Shown one piece after another: positions 10,101-17,052 of a stretch of 62,204 bases of DNA. Made by a program: the position numbers and the translations under genes. Source of the DNA: Gemmatimonadota bacterium (GTDB lineage Bacteria > Gemmatimonadota > Gemmatimonadetes > Gemmatimonadales > Gemmatimonadaceae). Below the pieces are notes generated by a model. The model was not told where the DNA came from. It searched no databases and saw only the letters and a program-made list of their open reading frames with translations. The DNA lies in contig JAPLKS010000010.1 of NCBI GenBank assembly GCA_026387915.1, positions 2,877 through 65,080 on the forward strand. The letters run 5' to 3'. Within the stretch, counting starts at the first letter, position 1, and each line of letters begins with the position of its first letter.

Positions 10101-10306
10101 GCCCCATTTTGATGACCACGCTTTGCACCTTGTTTGGCCTCTTACCGCTCGCGCTCGGGATTGGCGCGGGAAGCGAGTTGCAGAAGCCGCTCGCCCTCGC
10201 GGTGATTGGCGGGCTCGCGCTCAGCACGCCGGTGACGCTCTTTGTGGTGCCGGTTCTGCTCGTGGCGATTCGCGGGCGCGGGCACCGGTTGGCGTCATCG
10301 ACGTGA
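7127..10306 (+). CDS. RND efflux permease (AcrB/CzcA superfamily)
   Basis: A 1059-residue inner-membrane antiporter with the RND layout: TM1 near residues 20-40, a large periplasmic loop, TM2-6, a central linker rich in Gly/Ala/Ser (about residues 500-525), TM7, a second periplasmic loop and TM8-12. The proton-relay pair is visible in TM4 (GLVIDDAVVITEN). The motif EMDEGSFILDYWSPGG and the RTGAELGLF segment fit the branch between heavy-metal and hydrophobe exporters, so the substrate is open. GTG start overlaps the adaptor stop. A 21-bp perfect tandem repeat duplicates seven residues (SIGVRVR) in the second periplasmic loop at 9455-9496, without breaking the frame. Confidence 0.92.
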   Translation: MSESRRGWTLFDVLATQRRFIYLAVALLSAAGIWAALKLPSAIYPELTFPRITIVAEGSALGARQVVFAITRPIEEAVSIVPGVERVKSRSIRGGSEVNITFNEKTDMAYALQLVRTRVEQIRGDLPAGLAIEVERLTPSLFPILSYNLEGGDPATLFDIARYQIKPVLSRIPGVGRVDVQGTDVREIEVVAEPARLAAAGLTYDDLASAIRQGIAVDAVGRVARDYKQYLVIAAQEAHSADDVANVVVKGTLRVRDLATVVPGTEDHVRIVAGDGRPAALINVTRQVGGNTIAVSDSVASAAASLARSLPPGVRLKPVYDQAALVRDAVTSVRDAMLIGAALAVIILLLFLRHLRITAISATSIPLTLAITVFLMQLLGQTFNLMTLGAMAIAIGLVIDDAVVITENIVRHLKLTSDRTAAIREAVQELIWPVTSSTITTVVVFLPLGLLEGVTGQFFAALSLTLTVSVLVSLVLALTIIPLMAEQFLTAADAEREVVAGSSGAIASGAAASGAAPVGSHGGGPLARIGRTLDALSVRYERALGAVLHHSRLMIVAALLLVGAGAAAYAFVGTGFLPEMDEGSFILDYWSPGGTALAETDRQLHTIEKILAETPEITGTSRRTGAELGLFATAQNRGDISVRLKPVSKRDRTIFKVIDEVRDKVATAVPRFRVEFVQILSDVLDDLSGSARPLEIKLYGADLAALEKYAQVVGPLVEKVSGLADYYGGIAEPAAEMEMKVRTTEAARLGMTAQQVSSAVSGALLGVAAGDVRLDDRSIGVRVRSIGVRVRAPDSVRFNANRLGALPILVPGSRQSATLASLATFTAADVRSEHLRENQQQMLAITAGVEGRALSEVMADVKAILDGHKAPEGVRVELGGRYASQQKAFNALLVVLGLAVLSVMAVMVIQFRSFVEPLVVLLAAPLSFVGALALLLATGTALNVSSFMGLILLVGLIVKNGIILLDFTRHRMVHDGVDLETGIREAARVRLRPILMTTLCTLFGLLPLALGIGAGSELQKPLALAVIGGLALSTPVTLFVVPVLLVAIRGRGHRLASST
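9455..9496 (+). repeat. 21-bp perfect tandem duplication inside the RND permease
   Basis: Two identical 21-base units, 9455-9475 and 9476-9496, each encode R-S-I-G-V-R-V in frame. They give the doubled peptide SIGVRVRSIGVRVR in a periplasmic loop. A single copy would give the expected continuous reading DDRSIGVRVRAPDS. Confidence 0.95.
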
Positions 10307-10361
10307 CATCCGCGCGCGCTAGGCTCAAGTGCAGGACTCAACTGAAAACGGAGATTCGATT

Positions 10362-10760
10362 ATGCGATTGATTCGAAATGTGGCGCTGGCGATTCCCGCT
10401 CTGCTCATTGCGGTGTCCACGATTGCCGCGCAGGGCGTGACCGTGAAGGAAGAGAAGCCCGGCCTTCTCAAGAAGGCCAAGATCACGGCAGAGGCAGCGA
10501 CCGCCACGGCGCAGGCCAAGTTTCCGAAGGCCACGCTCAAGAGCGCGGAACTGGAGCAGGAAGATGGCAAGCTCATCTATTCGTTCGACTTTGAGACGGC
10601 GGGCAAGTCGGGAATCGACGAAGTGGCCGTTGACGCGATGACGGGGAAGGTGCTTTCGGTGGAGCACGAGACGCCGAAGGGCGAGGCGGCGGAGAAAGCG
10701 AAGGATGATGCCAAGGCGAAGGTGCCCGCGAAGGCTGCTACTCCGGCGAAAAAGCCGTAG
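10362..10760 (+). CDS. PepSY-domain exported protein
   Basis: A 132-residue protein starting at the ATG at 10362, which follows a Shine-Dalgarno-like cggaga with 7-8 bp spacing; an in-frame ATG at 10329 would put 11 residues before the signal peptide and is less likely. A signal peptide of about 24 residues ends at IAAQ. The body matches a PepSY fold: a helix with repeated ATAxAKFP, a strand (LKSAELEQEDGKLIYSFDF), and the closing motif VDAMTGKVLSVE. PepSY proteins are periplasmic and often act as inhibitors or metal/ligand binders. The C-terminus is a Lys/Ala/Pro tail. It lies 55 bp after the pump genes. Confidence 0.8.
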   Translation: MRLIRNVALAIPALLIAVSTIAAQGVTVKEEKPGLLKKAKITAEAATATAQAKFPKATLKSAELEQEDGKLIYSFDFETAGKSGIDEVAVDAMTGKVLSVEHETPKGEAAEKAKDDAKAKVPAKAATPAKKP

Positions 10761-10807
10761 GCACTTCGCCGCCTTGCCGGTGGCTATGCGAGCTTTTGGT
10801 ACGTGTG

Positions 10808-10842
10808 GAGCACCCCGCTTGCCTTCGGCCAGCGGGGTGCTC
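10808..10842 (+). terminator. GC-rich hairpin between PepSY gene and antitoxin
   Basis: An 11-bp perfect stem, GAGCACCCCGC (10808-10818) with GCGGGGTGCTC (10832-10842), has an inner GCC-TTC-GGC hairpin. No T run follows. It also argues against an antitoxin start at 10803, which would lie inside the stem. Confidence 0.55.
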
Positions 10843-10853
10843 AGCTTACGGTT

Positions 10854-11069
10854 ATGGCCTCACCCGTTTTTGACTTCACGCATCTGTCTCCCGAGGAGCG
10901 AATCCAACTCGCGGAGGACCTGTGGGACAGCCTGCCGGAGCGTCAGGTCGAGCTGTCGGACTCGCAGCGCGTGGAACTTGATCGGCGGCTCGCGGTGCGC
11001 GAGGCGGATCCTTCCCGAGGCCGTCCGTGGCGCGATGTACTCGACGAGATCGAGAAGCGCTCGAAGTGA
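10854..11069 (+). CDS. Addiction-module antitoxin (TIGR02574-like), orphaned
   Basis: A 71-residue acidic protein. The pattern LSPEERIQLAEDLWDSLPE, then LSDSQRVELDRRLAVREADPSRGRPW, then a final helix is the hallmark of the putative addiction-module component family that pairs with RelE/ParE toxins. ATG at 10854 gives the usual family length. Its stop overlaps GTGACG, exactly where the toxin gene normally begins, but only a stub of that gene remains. Whether the antitoxin is still useful without its toxin is unknown. Confidence 0.8.
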   Translation: MASPVFDFTHLSPEERIQLAEDLWDSLPERQVELSDSQRVELDRRLAVREADPSRGRPWRDVLDEIEKRSK

Positions 11070-11155
11070 CGTTGCCGTTGGTTGTAGAGCCCGAAGCGGC
11101 AGCAGAAATTGATTCACCGGCGATAGCTTCTAGCCCATGCGCATTCTCGTCGTAG
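11066..11155 (+). pseudogene. Remnant of a RelE/ParE-type toxin gene
   Basis: GTG at 11066 overlaps the antitoxin stop. The first 15 codons read VTLPLVVEPEAAAEI, matching the start of RelE/ParE toxins of this module type. After about 11113 similarity ends and the frame stops at TAG 11153-11155, inside the start of the response regulator gene. About 80 residues of a normal toxin are missing. A deletion has therefore joined the toxin start to the leader of the two-component operon. Confidence 0.65.
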
Positions 11156-11832
11156 ACGACGAACCCGAAGTGCAGGACCTGCTCGTGCGGGTGCTGCGCG
11201 ACGCCCACTGGGCTCCCGACGCCGTTGCCACCGGCGCCGACGCGCTGCAAGCGCTCGCCACCGCCGAGTATGATCTCGCGATTCTCGACGTAGGGCTGCC
11301 AGATATCGACGGCTTTGAAGTCTGCCGCCGGATGCGCGCGAGCGGCAATCGCACGCCCGTGCTTATTCTGACCGCGCGCCATGCGGTGAACGATCGTGTG
11401 CGCGGTCTCGACGCCGGCGCCGATGACTACCTGGCCAAACCATTTGCCGTAAGCGAGTTGATGGCGCGCCTTCGCGCCCTCGCGCGCCGTCCAGCGGCCG
11501 CGCTCGAACCAGTGCTGCGTCTTGCTGACCTTGAGCTTGATCCCGCCACACGCCTCGCCTCGCGCGCTGGCGCCGCACTCGCACTCACCGCCCGCGAGTT
11601 TGCGCTGCTCGAATACCTCCTGCGCAATCCGCGGCGCGTGTTGACGCGCGCACAAATCCTCGATCACGTGTGGGACGACAACTTCGACCCCGTGGCCAAC
11701 GCCGTGGATGTGCTCATGGGCCGCGTGCGGCGCAAAGTAGACCGCGAGGGCTGTGTGCCACTCGTGCACACAGTGCGCGGTGCGGGGTATGTGCTCACGG
11801 ACCGCCCTGCAGGGGGGACGGATGCCTCGTAG
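11137..11832 (+). CDS. OmpR/PhoB-family response regulator
   Basis: A 231-residue protein with a receiver domain (residues 1-115): acidic pocket D7-D8, phospho-acceptor D51 in LAILDVGLPD, Thr in LILTARH and Lys in DYLAKPF. The C-terminal winged-helix DNA-binding domain (about 125-225) carries LTAREFALLEYLLRNPRRVLTR and HVWDD. QseB/TctD-like by general look. The kinase gene starts about 108 bp downstream on the same strand and is the obvious partner. The proximity to the RND pump and PepSY genes suggests, but does not prove, that this pair regulates them. Confidence 0.92.
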   Translation: MRILVVDDEPEVQDLLVRVLRDAHWAPDAVATGADALQALATAEYDLAILDVGLPDIDGFEVCRRMRASGNRTPVLILTARHAVNDRVRGLDAGADDYLAKPFAVSELMARLRALARRPAAALEPVLRLADLELDPATRLASRAGAALALTAREFALLEYLLRNPRRVLTRAQILDHVWDDNFDPVANAVDVLMGRVRRKVDREGCVPLVHTVRGAGYVLTDRPAGGTDAS

Positions 11833-11940
11833 CTCAGCGCGAACTCAGTGGAGATTGGAGCGAGCGTCACGATGTGCGACGCGACGGACGAGTGTCGGTG
11901 ACGGGCGCCGCGAATCCTTCGTGTGCGGAGGCGCTCGCCC

Positions 11941-13308
11941 ATGCCCCTAAGCCGCCTCCGCATCCGCCTCGCCGCGGGCTTCGCCTTCACCTTCGTCGCC
12001 GCGCTCGGCCTACTCGCCGCCGGCTCGCTCGGCTATCTCTGGCGCGAAAGCACCCGCCGCCTCGAAGCGCGCATCGATCGCGTGGCCGAAGGAGTGGCCG
12101 CCGGCATGGGGCGCGAGCTACGCGAGTTGCCCGACTCTGGGCTCGTGCTCGCCGCCGCCGAGGTGGTAAAAGAATGGCCCGCCAATGGCGACGCCTTTGT
12201 GATTGTCGATTCCTCGGGGCACCAGATTGGCGTTGCAGCAGATACGCTGGCCGCTCCGCACGTGCTACAGGCCTGGAGTAAGGCGCGTAACCCGCGCTTT
12301 GAACTGCAGGTGAATGGCGCCGACTTTCGCGCGAGCGCGGTGCGAGCGGCGGTGACGATTGACGCTAAATATCACTTTGCCTTTGGCGTGGTGTCGTTTG
12401 CCTCCACCGAAGGAATCGAAACCGACACCGAGTTGCTCGCCAGCGCGCTCGCGATTGCCGCGCCGCTCATCATTTTGCTCAGTCTCGCGGGCGGCTACGG
12501 ACTCGCGCGCCGCGCCCTCAAGCCGGTGGATGAACTCCGCACCGCCATTGCCGATATTGCGCCGAGCGATCTCTCGCGACGTTTGCCGCAGTCTATGGTG
12601 CGCGACGAAATCGGCGCACTGGCCGCGGAGTTCAACGCCTTGCTCACGCGCCTCGACGACGCCCAACGCCGCAACCGCGGTTTCATTCGCGAGGCGGCGC
12701 ACCAAATCCGCACCCCACTCACCCTCGTCCTCGGCGAAGCCGGCCACGAACTCGCCGCCACCGATCGCACGTTGGAACAATCGCAGGCCGCACTCACACG
12801 CATTCGCACCGCCGCCGAACGCATGCGCCGCCGCGTGGACGAACTCTTCTTGCTGGCCGAAGCGCGCAGCGGAGAGGCCGTGCGCCTCGACGACGATGTT
12901 GAGCTCGACGGTGTGGTACTCGAGTGCACCGACCTCATGCGCGGCCGCGCGGCCGCGGCGGGCCGAGCGCTAGCGATTGGCCGCGCCGAACATGTAGTCG
13001 TGCGCGGCAATGCTGGGCTCATACAAGAAGCGCTGCTCGAGCTCTTAGAGAACGGCTGCCGCCACGGCACCGCCGACGCACCGGTGACCGTCGAAGCGTT
13101 CGCCGAAGGAAACACGGCCATTATCGAAGTGACCAGCGCCGGCCCAGCGTTCGCGCTCCCGGCGGTCGGCACCGAGCAACGAGCCGAAGGCGGACTCGGC
13201 CTCCCGATTGTGCAGTGGATCGCCAGCGTCCACAGCGGCGCGCTGCGCAACTCAAGGCACGCCGAACTCAATACGCTCCGCCTCGAACTCCAAAGCAAAC
13301 CAGAATAA
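11941..13308 (+). CDS. Sensor histidine kinase (QseC/TctE-like)
   Basis: About 455 residues from ATG 11941 (an in-frame ATG at 11923 would add MRRRSP). TM1 lies near residues 8-30, then a periplasmic sensor of about 130 residues, TM2 (LAIAAPLIILLSLAGGYGLARRA) and a HAMP linker. The HisKA box has His in IREAAHQIRTPLTLVLGE. The ATPase domain has an N-box LLELLENGCRHG and a G-box reduced to GGLGLPIVQWI; the GxGxG loop region is short, yet the core residues are present. It should phosphorylate the OmpR-type regulator just upstream. Confidence 0.9.
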   Translation: MPLSRLRIRLAAGFAFTFVAALGLLAAGSLGYLWRESTRRLEARIDRVAEGVAAGMGRELRELPDSGLVLAAAEVVKEWPANGDAFVIVDSSGHQIGVAADTLAAPHVLQAWSKARNPRFELQVNGADFRASAVRAAVTIDAKYHFAFGVVSFASTEGIETDTELLASALAIAAPLIILLSLAGGYGLARRALKPVDELRTAIADIAPSDLSRRLPQSMVRDEIGALAAEFNALLTRLDDAQRRNRGFIREAAHQIRTPLTLVLGEAGHELAATDRTLEQSQAALTRIRTAAERMRRRVDELFLLAEARSGEAVRLDDDVELDGVVLECTDLMRGRAAAAGRALAIGRAEHVVVRGNAGLIQEALLELLENGCRHGTADAPVTVEAFAEGNTAIIEVTSAGPAFALPAVGTEQRAEGGLGLPIVQWIASVHSGALRNSRHAELNTLRLELQSKPE

Positions 13309-13383
13309 GCCCCGAGGGACGCGGAACCAAACGCGCCCTTAGACAGTTAGCTCAGAATCTGACTACTCACCAATGGGGTAATA

Positions 13384-14334
13384 ATGTCCGGCAGAAAGAT
13401 CATCGCTGTATTCGGAGCCACCGGGGCGCAGGGGGGCGGACTGGTCCGCGCTATCCTCGCCGACAAGAACGGATCGTTCACCGCCCGCGCCATCACGCGC
13501 GACATCAACTCCGACAAAGCCAAAGCCCTCGCCGCCCTCGGCGCCGAAGTAGTCGCTGCCGACACCGACAAGCCCGAGACGCTCGCGGCAGCGCTGGCCG
13601 GCGCGTACGGCGCCTTTTGCGTGACGAATTTCTGGGAGCACGGCGACGCCGACCGCGAGGGCAATCAGGCCACCGCGATGGCGCGGGCCACCAAGGCCGC
13701 CGGCGTGCAGCACGTGGTGTGGTCCACGCTCGAGGACGTGCGCAAGTGGATTCCGCTCGACGACACGCGACTCCCCACCCTGCACGGCAAGTACAAGTGC
13801 CCGCACTTCGACTCCAAGGGCGTAATGGACGAAGTGTTCGCCAAGGAGGCGGCGCCCACCTCGTACCTGATGGCCGCGTTCTACTGGGACAACTTCATCC
13901 ACTTCGGCATGGGTCCGCGCGCTGGTGAAGGCGGCACGTTCGCGCTCGCTCTCCCGCTCGGTGGCGCCACGCTCCCCGGAATCGCGGCCGCCGACATCGG
14001 CCCCTGCGCCTACGGCATCTTCCAGAAGGGGCCGAGCGCTGCCGGCCAGCGCTTCGGCATTTCCGGCGAGAATCTCACCGGCCCGCAGCTGGCCGAGAAG
14101 ATGGGCAAGGCACTCGGCAAGACGATCCACTTCTACGACATGCCGTTCGACGCGTACCGCGCCCTGGGTTTTCCCGGCGCCGAAGATCTGGGGAACATGT
14201 TCCAGTTCCAGCAGATTCTGGGCGAGGAGTTCCTGCGGTATCGCGATCCGGTGCTGTCGCGTGCGCTGAATCCGGCGCTTCACAACTTCGACGCCTGGCT
14301 CGCGGCGAACGCGGGCAACATCACCATCGGCTGA
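13384..14334 (+). CDS. NmrA/HSCARG-like NAD(P)-binding protein
   Basis: A 316-residue atypical short-chain dehydrogenase. The Rossmann motif is at the N-terminus (VFGATGAQGGGLVRAIL). Family features include the VSA-like AADTDKPETL strand, FCVTNFWEH and HVVWSTLEDVRK. There is no classical YxxxK catalytic pair, as usual for NmrA-like redox sensors. Such proteins sense NADP(H)/NADPH ratio or reduce small carbonyls. It appears monocistronic, ending at a long hairpin. Confidence 0.85.
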   Translation: MSGRKIIAVFGATGAQGGGLVRAILADKNGSFTARAITRDINSDKAKALAALGAEVVAADTDKPETLAAALAGAYGAFCVTNFWEHGDADREGNQATAMARATKAAGVQHVVWSTLEDVRKWIPLDDTRLPTLHGKYKCPHFDSKGVMDEVFAKEAAPTSYLMAAFYWDNFIHFGMGPRAGEGGTFALALPLGGATLPGIAAADIGPCAYGIFQKGPSAAGQRFGISGENLTGPQLAEKMGKALGKTIHFYDMPFDAYRALGFPGAEDLGNMFQFQQILGEEFLRYRDPVLSRALNPALHNFDAWLAANAGNITIG

Positions 14335-14339
14335 ACACG

Positions 14340-14369
14340 AGAGGGGCGGCGAATGATCGCCGCCCCTCT
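14340..14369. terminator. Convergent-gene hairpin (13 bp stem)
   Basis: A perfect stem, AGAGGGGCGGCGA (14340-14352) with TCGCCGCCCCTCT (14357-14369), has loop ATGA. It sits between convergent genes and lacks a T run on either strand. Confidence 0.65.
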
Positions 14370-14389
14370 GCATAACGCGCGTCGCAGCC

Positions 14390-15130
14390 TCAGCTGCCCT
14401 TGATCAACGCCCAGATTGCCGTAAGTGACCCCACCACAAACAGCGTGAGCCCCGCCGGCACCGCTTTGGACTTCGGCATCTTTCCCGCAGAGACCAACCC
14501 CACCACGATCAACACCGTCGTCCAGATCGTGAACAGGTCAAATCGCATCGCGAGCTGCATGAGCCCAAGGGACGTGGCGTCCGCATCCAGAAAGCGCGCC
14601 GGTCCAAACGACAGCCCCGCCATCCCTTCAATCTTGTTGGGGTCGAGCAGCTGCAGCTGCACCATCGTCAGCACAGACGACAGCACGCGCGGGACCCACG
14701 CATAGCAGGTGATCATCATGGCCGTGCCAAACGTGGCTGTGGCGCCAAACACCTTGCCCACAATCCACACGATCACGCCGAGCCCCAGCAGCAGGACCGG
14801 CATTCCGATTACGGCGCCCCACTGGAACGAAATGTTCATCACCTTGCGCGCGCTCTCCATCGCTTCCGGCTTGGCGAGCGCCGCGTTGTCCTTGGCCATC
14901 TTGGCCAACTGTCTCGAAATCTCCTGGTCGAAGATCGGCTCCATCACGTTCCGACTGGCGTAAAACAGGCCAATCAACAAAACGGTAACAATCAAGAACG
15001 GGACGAAAGCATTTGCCTCGACACGCCGCGCAAAGACTTTGGCCGGCGCAATGAAAATGTCGATGTAGTCTTCGAGCATCCCAGCTTTCTCGACTGCCGG
15101 AGGTGCCGAGGGAGCGGTGGGTTCGGTCAT
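14390..15130 (-). CDS. Yip1-domain membrane protein
   Basis: A 246-residue protein. A short Pro/Ala-rich cytoplasmic head is followed by IDIFIAPAKVFARRVEAN, the amphipathic entry typical of bacterial Yip1 proteins. Then come about five transmembrane segments (FLIVTVLLIGLFY, MPVLLLGLGVIVWIVGKVF, GTAMMITCYAWVPRVL, IWTTVLIVVGLVSAG, LTLFVVGSLTAIWALI). The conserved middle pattern FGGxxxFGxxxxxxAYAxxP appears here as FGATATFGTAMMITCYAWVP. Function in bacteria is poorly defined. Divergent from the NarL-type regulator. Confidence 0.82.
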   Translation of the reverse strand: MTEPTAPSAPPAVEKAGMLEDYIDIFIAPAKVFARRVEANAFVPFLIVTVLLIGLFYASRNVMEPIFDQEISRQLAKMAKDNAALAKPEAMESARKVMNISFQWGAVIGMPVLLLGLGVIVWIVGKVFGATATFGTAMMITCYAWVPRVLSSVLTMVQLQLLDPNKIEGMAGLSFGPARFLDADATSLGLMQLAMRFDLFTIWTTVLIVVGLVSAGKMPKSKAVPAGLTLFVVGSLTAIWALIKGS

Positions 15131-15271
15131 GACGTACCTCAGGGAAGCAGGTTGGACACTGCTAGTACGCTCGTCACGGGGGCACCGCTGGGCAAGAACC
15201 CTCGACGGGGTGTCGCTTGTGACCGTCGACGGTTTACATTCCAGTTACTCCCCTTACCCCATCCCGCAACG

Positions 15272-15931
15272 ATGTCTGGCGACCTGATTCGCATCATTCT
15301 CGTTGACGACCACGCCGTGGTTCGCACCGGTCTTAAAGCTGTCCTCGGCAAAGAACGCGACCTCGATGTGGTGGGGGAAGCGTCCAATGGTGCTGACGGA
15401 GTGGCGCTGGCCGAGCGACTGAACCCGGACGTCGTCATCATGGATCTGTCCATGGGGACGATGGACGGGCATGAAGCCACCAAGCTGATTGTCGCCAAAA
15501 AGCTCCCCTCGCGCGTGCTCATCATGACGATGCACGCCGAAGAGGAATACGTGGTGCCGCTGATGGAAGCGGGCGCCTGCGGTTATGTGCTCAAGACGGC
15601 TCCCGACCGCGAAGTCGTGGACGCGGTGCGTGCGGTGGCCCGCGGCGACCTGTACGTGCGGCCGGAAGCGGCGCGCGCGCTCGCCAAGGGGTATCAGCGC
15701 AAGGATCCGCTCAAGGAAGACCGTGCGCGTTTTGAGAAACTCACCGCGCGTGAACGTGACGTGCTCCGGCACGTCGCGCAGGGCTACTCGGCGCCAGAAA
15801 TCGGCGACAAGCTGAACATCAGCCCCAAGACGGTGGACACCTACAAGCAGCGGATTGAGGACAAGCTCGGGCTGGGGCATCGCCACGACTACGTCCAGTT
15901 CGCGCTCCGGCTCGGCCTGCTGGTCGAGTAG
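15272..15931 (+). CDS. NarL/LuxR-family response regulator
   Basis: A 219-residue protein from ATG 15272; longer in-frame starts (e.g. 15152) run through non-conserved sequence. The receiver has acidic residues D12-D13, phospho-acceptor D58 (VVIMDLSMG), and the Lys of YVLKTAPD. The C-terminal LuxR helix-turn-helix is clear: LTARERDVLRHVAQGYSAPE followed by KLNISPKTVDTYKQRIEDKLG. The partner kinase is not adjacent; the nearest is the PAS-GAF kinase at 17053. Confidence 0.93.
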   Translation: MSGDLIRIILVDDHAVVRTGLKAVLGKERDLDVVGEASNGADGVALAERLNPDVVIMDLSMGTMDGHEATKLIVAKKLPSRVLIMTMHAEEEYVVPLMEAGACGYVLKTAPDREVVDAVRAVARGDLYVRPEAARALAKGYQRKDPLKEDRARFEKLTARERDVLRHVAQGYSAPEIGDKLNISPKTVDTYKQRIEDKLGLGHRHDYVQFALRLGLLVE

Positions 15932-15936
15932 GGGGG

Positions 15937-15976
15937 GCGACCCGAGCGGGCCCGGACGTCGGGCGGGCTCGGTCGC
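15937..15976. terminator. Bulged GC hairpin between convergent genes
   Basis: GCGACCCGAGC pairs with GCTCGG-TCGC (one bulge), and an inner CCCG-gacgt-CGGG stem stacks within it. It lies between the regulator and the stress-protein gene on opposite strands. No T run. Confidence 0.45.
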
Positions 15977-15987
15977 GGGGGGCAGGG

Positions 15988-16929
15988 CTAGCGGCCGTCC
16001 TTGTCGGACGGCGGCACTATGAACACCGAGACGCTCGCCGCCCGCAGCAGTTCCGTGACCACACTTCCGAGCACCAGCCGGCCCACAAAGCCGTGGCGAT
16101 GCGTGCCGAGTGCGATTAACTCAGCCCCAGAGCGTTCGGCGAGGGCCAGCAGCTCAGGTCCTGGCTCCCCTTCCAAGGTAACTGTTTCAACGGTTACTCT
16201 GGCGTCCTTCGGGAGCCCATTTTGGAGCCGGGTGAGGGCGTCGCCCACGCCAAGGGCGTAGTGCGCTCGGAGCCCCTCGGCGTCTTTCGCCGTTCCGGGC
16301 GGCCGGACATGTGCCAGAACGATAGTGGCGCCTTCTGGGGCCAAACAGACGGCTTCGCGGGCCGCTCGCGTGCTGGCGGGGCTGAAGTCCACCGCCACGA
16401 TGATGCGCCGAGGCAGCGCCTGGAGACCAGGCACCACGCAGAGGACCGGGAGTCCGGCGGTCCGAGCCACGCGGAGCGCCGTTTCTTCGCCGGCCAATCG
16501 GGCCAAAATGTTGTGCGGGTGCAGCCCCAAAAGAATGAGCCCCGCCCCCGCCTGCCGCGACTCTGCCACGATGGTCGGCACCACTCGGCCGCGGGCAAAG
16601 TGCACCTCGCGTGCCAATGCGTCGCCGAGGAAGGCTTTGATTTGCGCGGTGACACTGGCGCGCAGTTTGGACTCTGTCGCCTGATCGTCGGAATCGCTGA
16701 AAGGGGCGGGATCGCTCTCGGAGCCCGCATACGGGTAGCTCCCCGGCTCGACGACCGTGATCATCCGGAGCACGGCCGCCCGCGCTCGCGCCAGCGACGC
16801 GCCGACCGCCACCGCACCAGCCGCCTCGCGGGTACCGTCCGTGGCGAGCAGGACGGGCGCGGAAAGCGACGAGAAGACGGACGAGGTCGGCACTGAAACG
16901 GCAGTTTTGGAGTTGGCCTGTTCGTTCAT
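15988..16929 (-). CDS. Tandem universal stress protein (two UspA domains)
   Basis: A 313-residue cytoplasmic protein made of two UspA folds, about residues 24-160 and 165-308. The second has a complete ATP-loop signature G-T-H-x-H-G-x9-G-S (ALGTHRHGFVGRLVLGSV). The first is degenerate (LLGLHPHNILARLAGEE), suggesting that only one half binds nucleotide. The N-terminal 22 residues are low-complexity. Tandem Usp proteins respond to stress and energy state. It is divergent from the PAS-GAF kinase with 123 bp between them, which probably holds both promoters. Confidence 0.9.
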   Translation of the reverse strand: MNEQANSKTAVSVPTSSVFSSLSAPVLLATDGTREAAGAVAVGASLARARAAVLRMITVVEPGSYPYAGSESDPAPFSDSDDQATESKLRASVTAQIKAFLGDALAREVHFARGRVVPTIVAESRQAGAGLILLGLHPHNILARLAGEETALRVARTAGLPVLCVVPGLQALPRRIIVAVDFSPASTRAAREAVCLAPEGATIVLAHVRPPGTAKDAEGLRAHYALGVGDALTRLQNGLPKDARVTVETVTLEGEPGPELLALAERSGAELIALGTHRHGFVGRLVLGSVVTELLRAASVSVFIVPPSDKDGR

Positions 16930-17052
16930 GCGACACGGATAGAGATGTCCTGAGATGTACGCCTACTTCTCCGCCGAGTCTGTCGGGCGAGCTACACATA
17001 TGCGTCGGGAATGGCCTGACACCCGCGTGACCGTTGTCTATCTTGGAAGGGC

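Noticed and set aside
10803-11069. Antitoxin start at 10803
   Set aside because: This would place the start within a stable hairpin and add 17 residues not found in the family; ATG 10854 is better.
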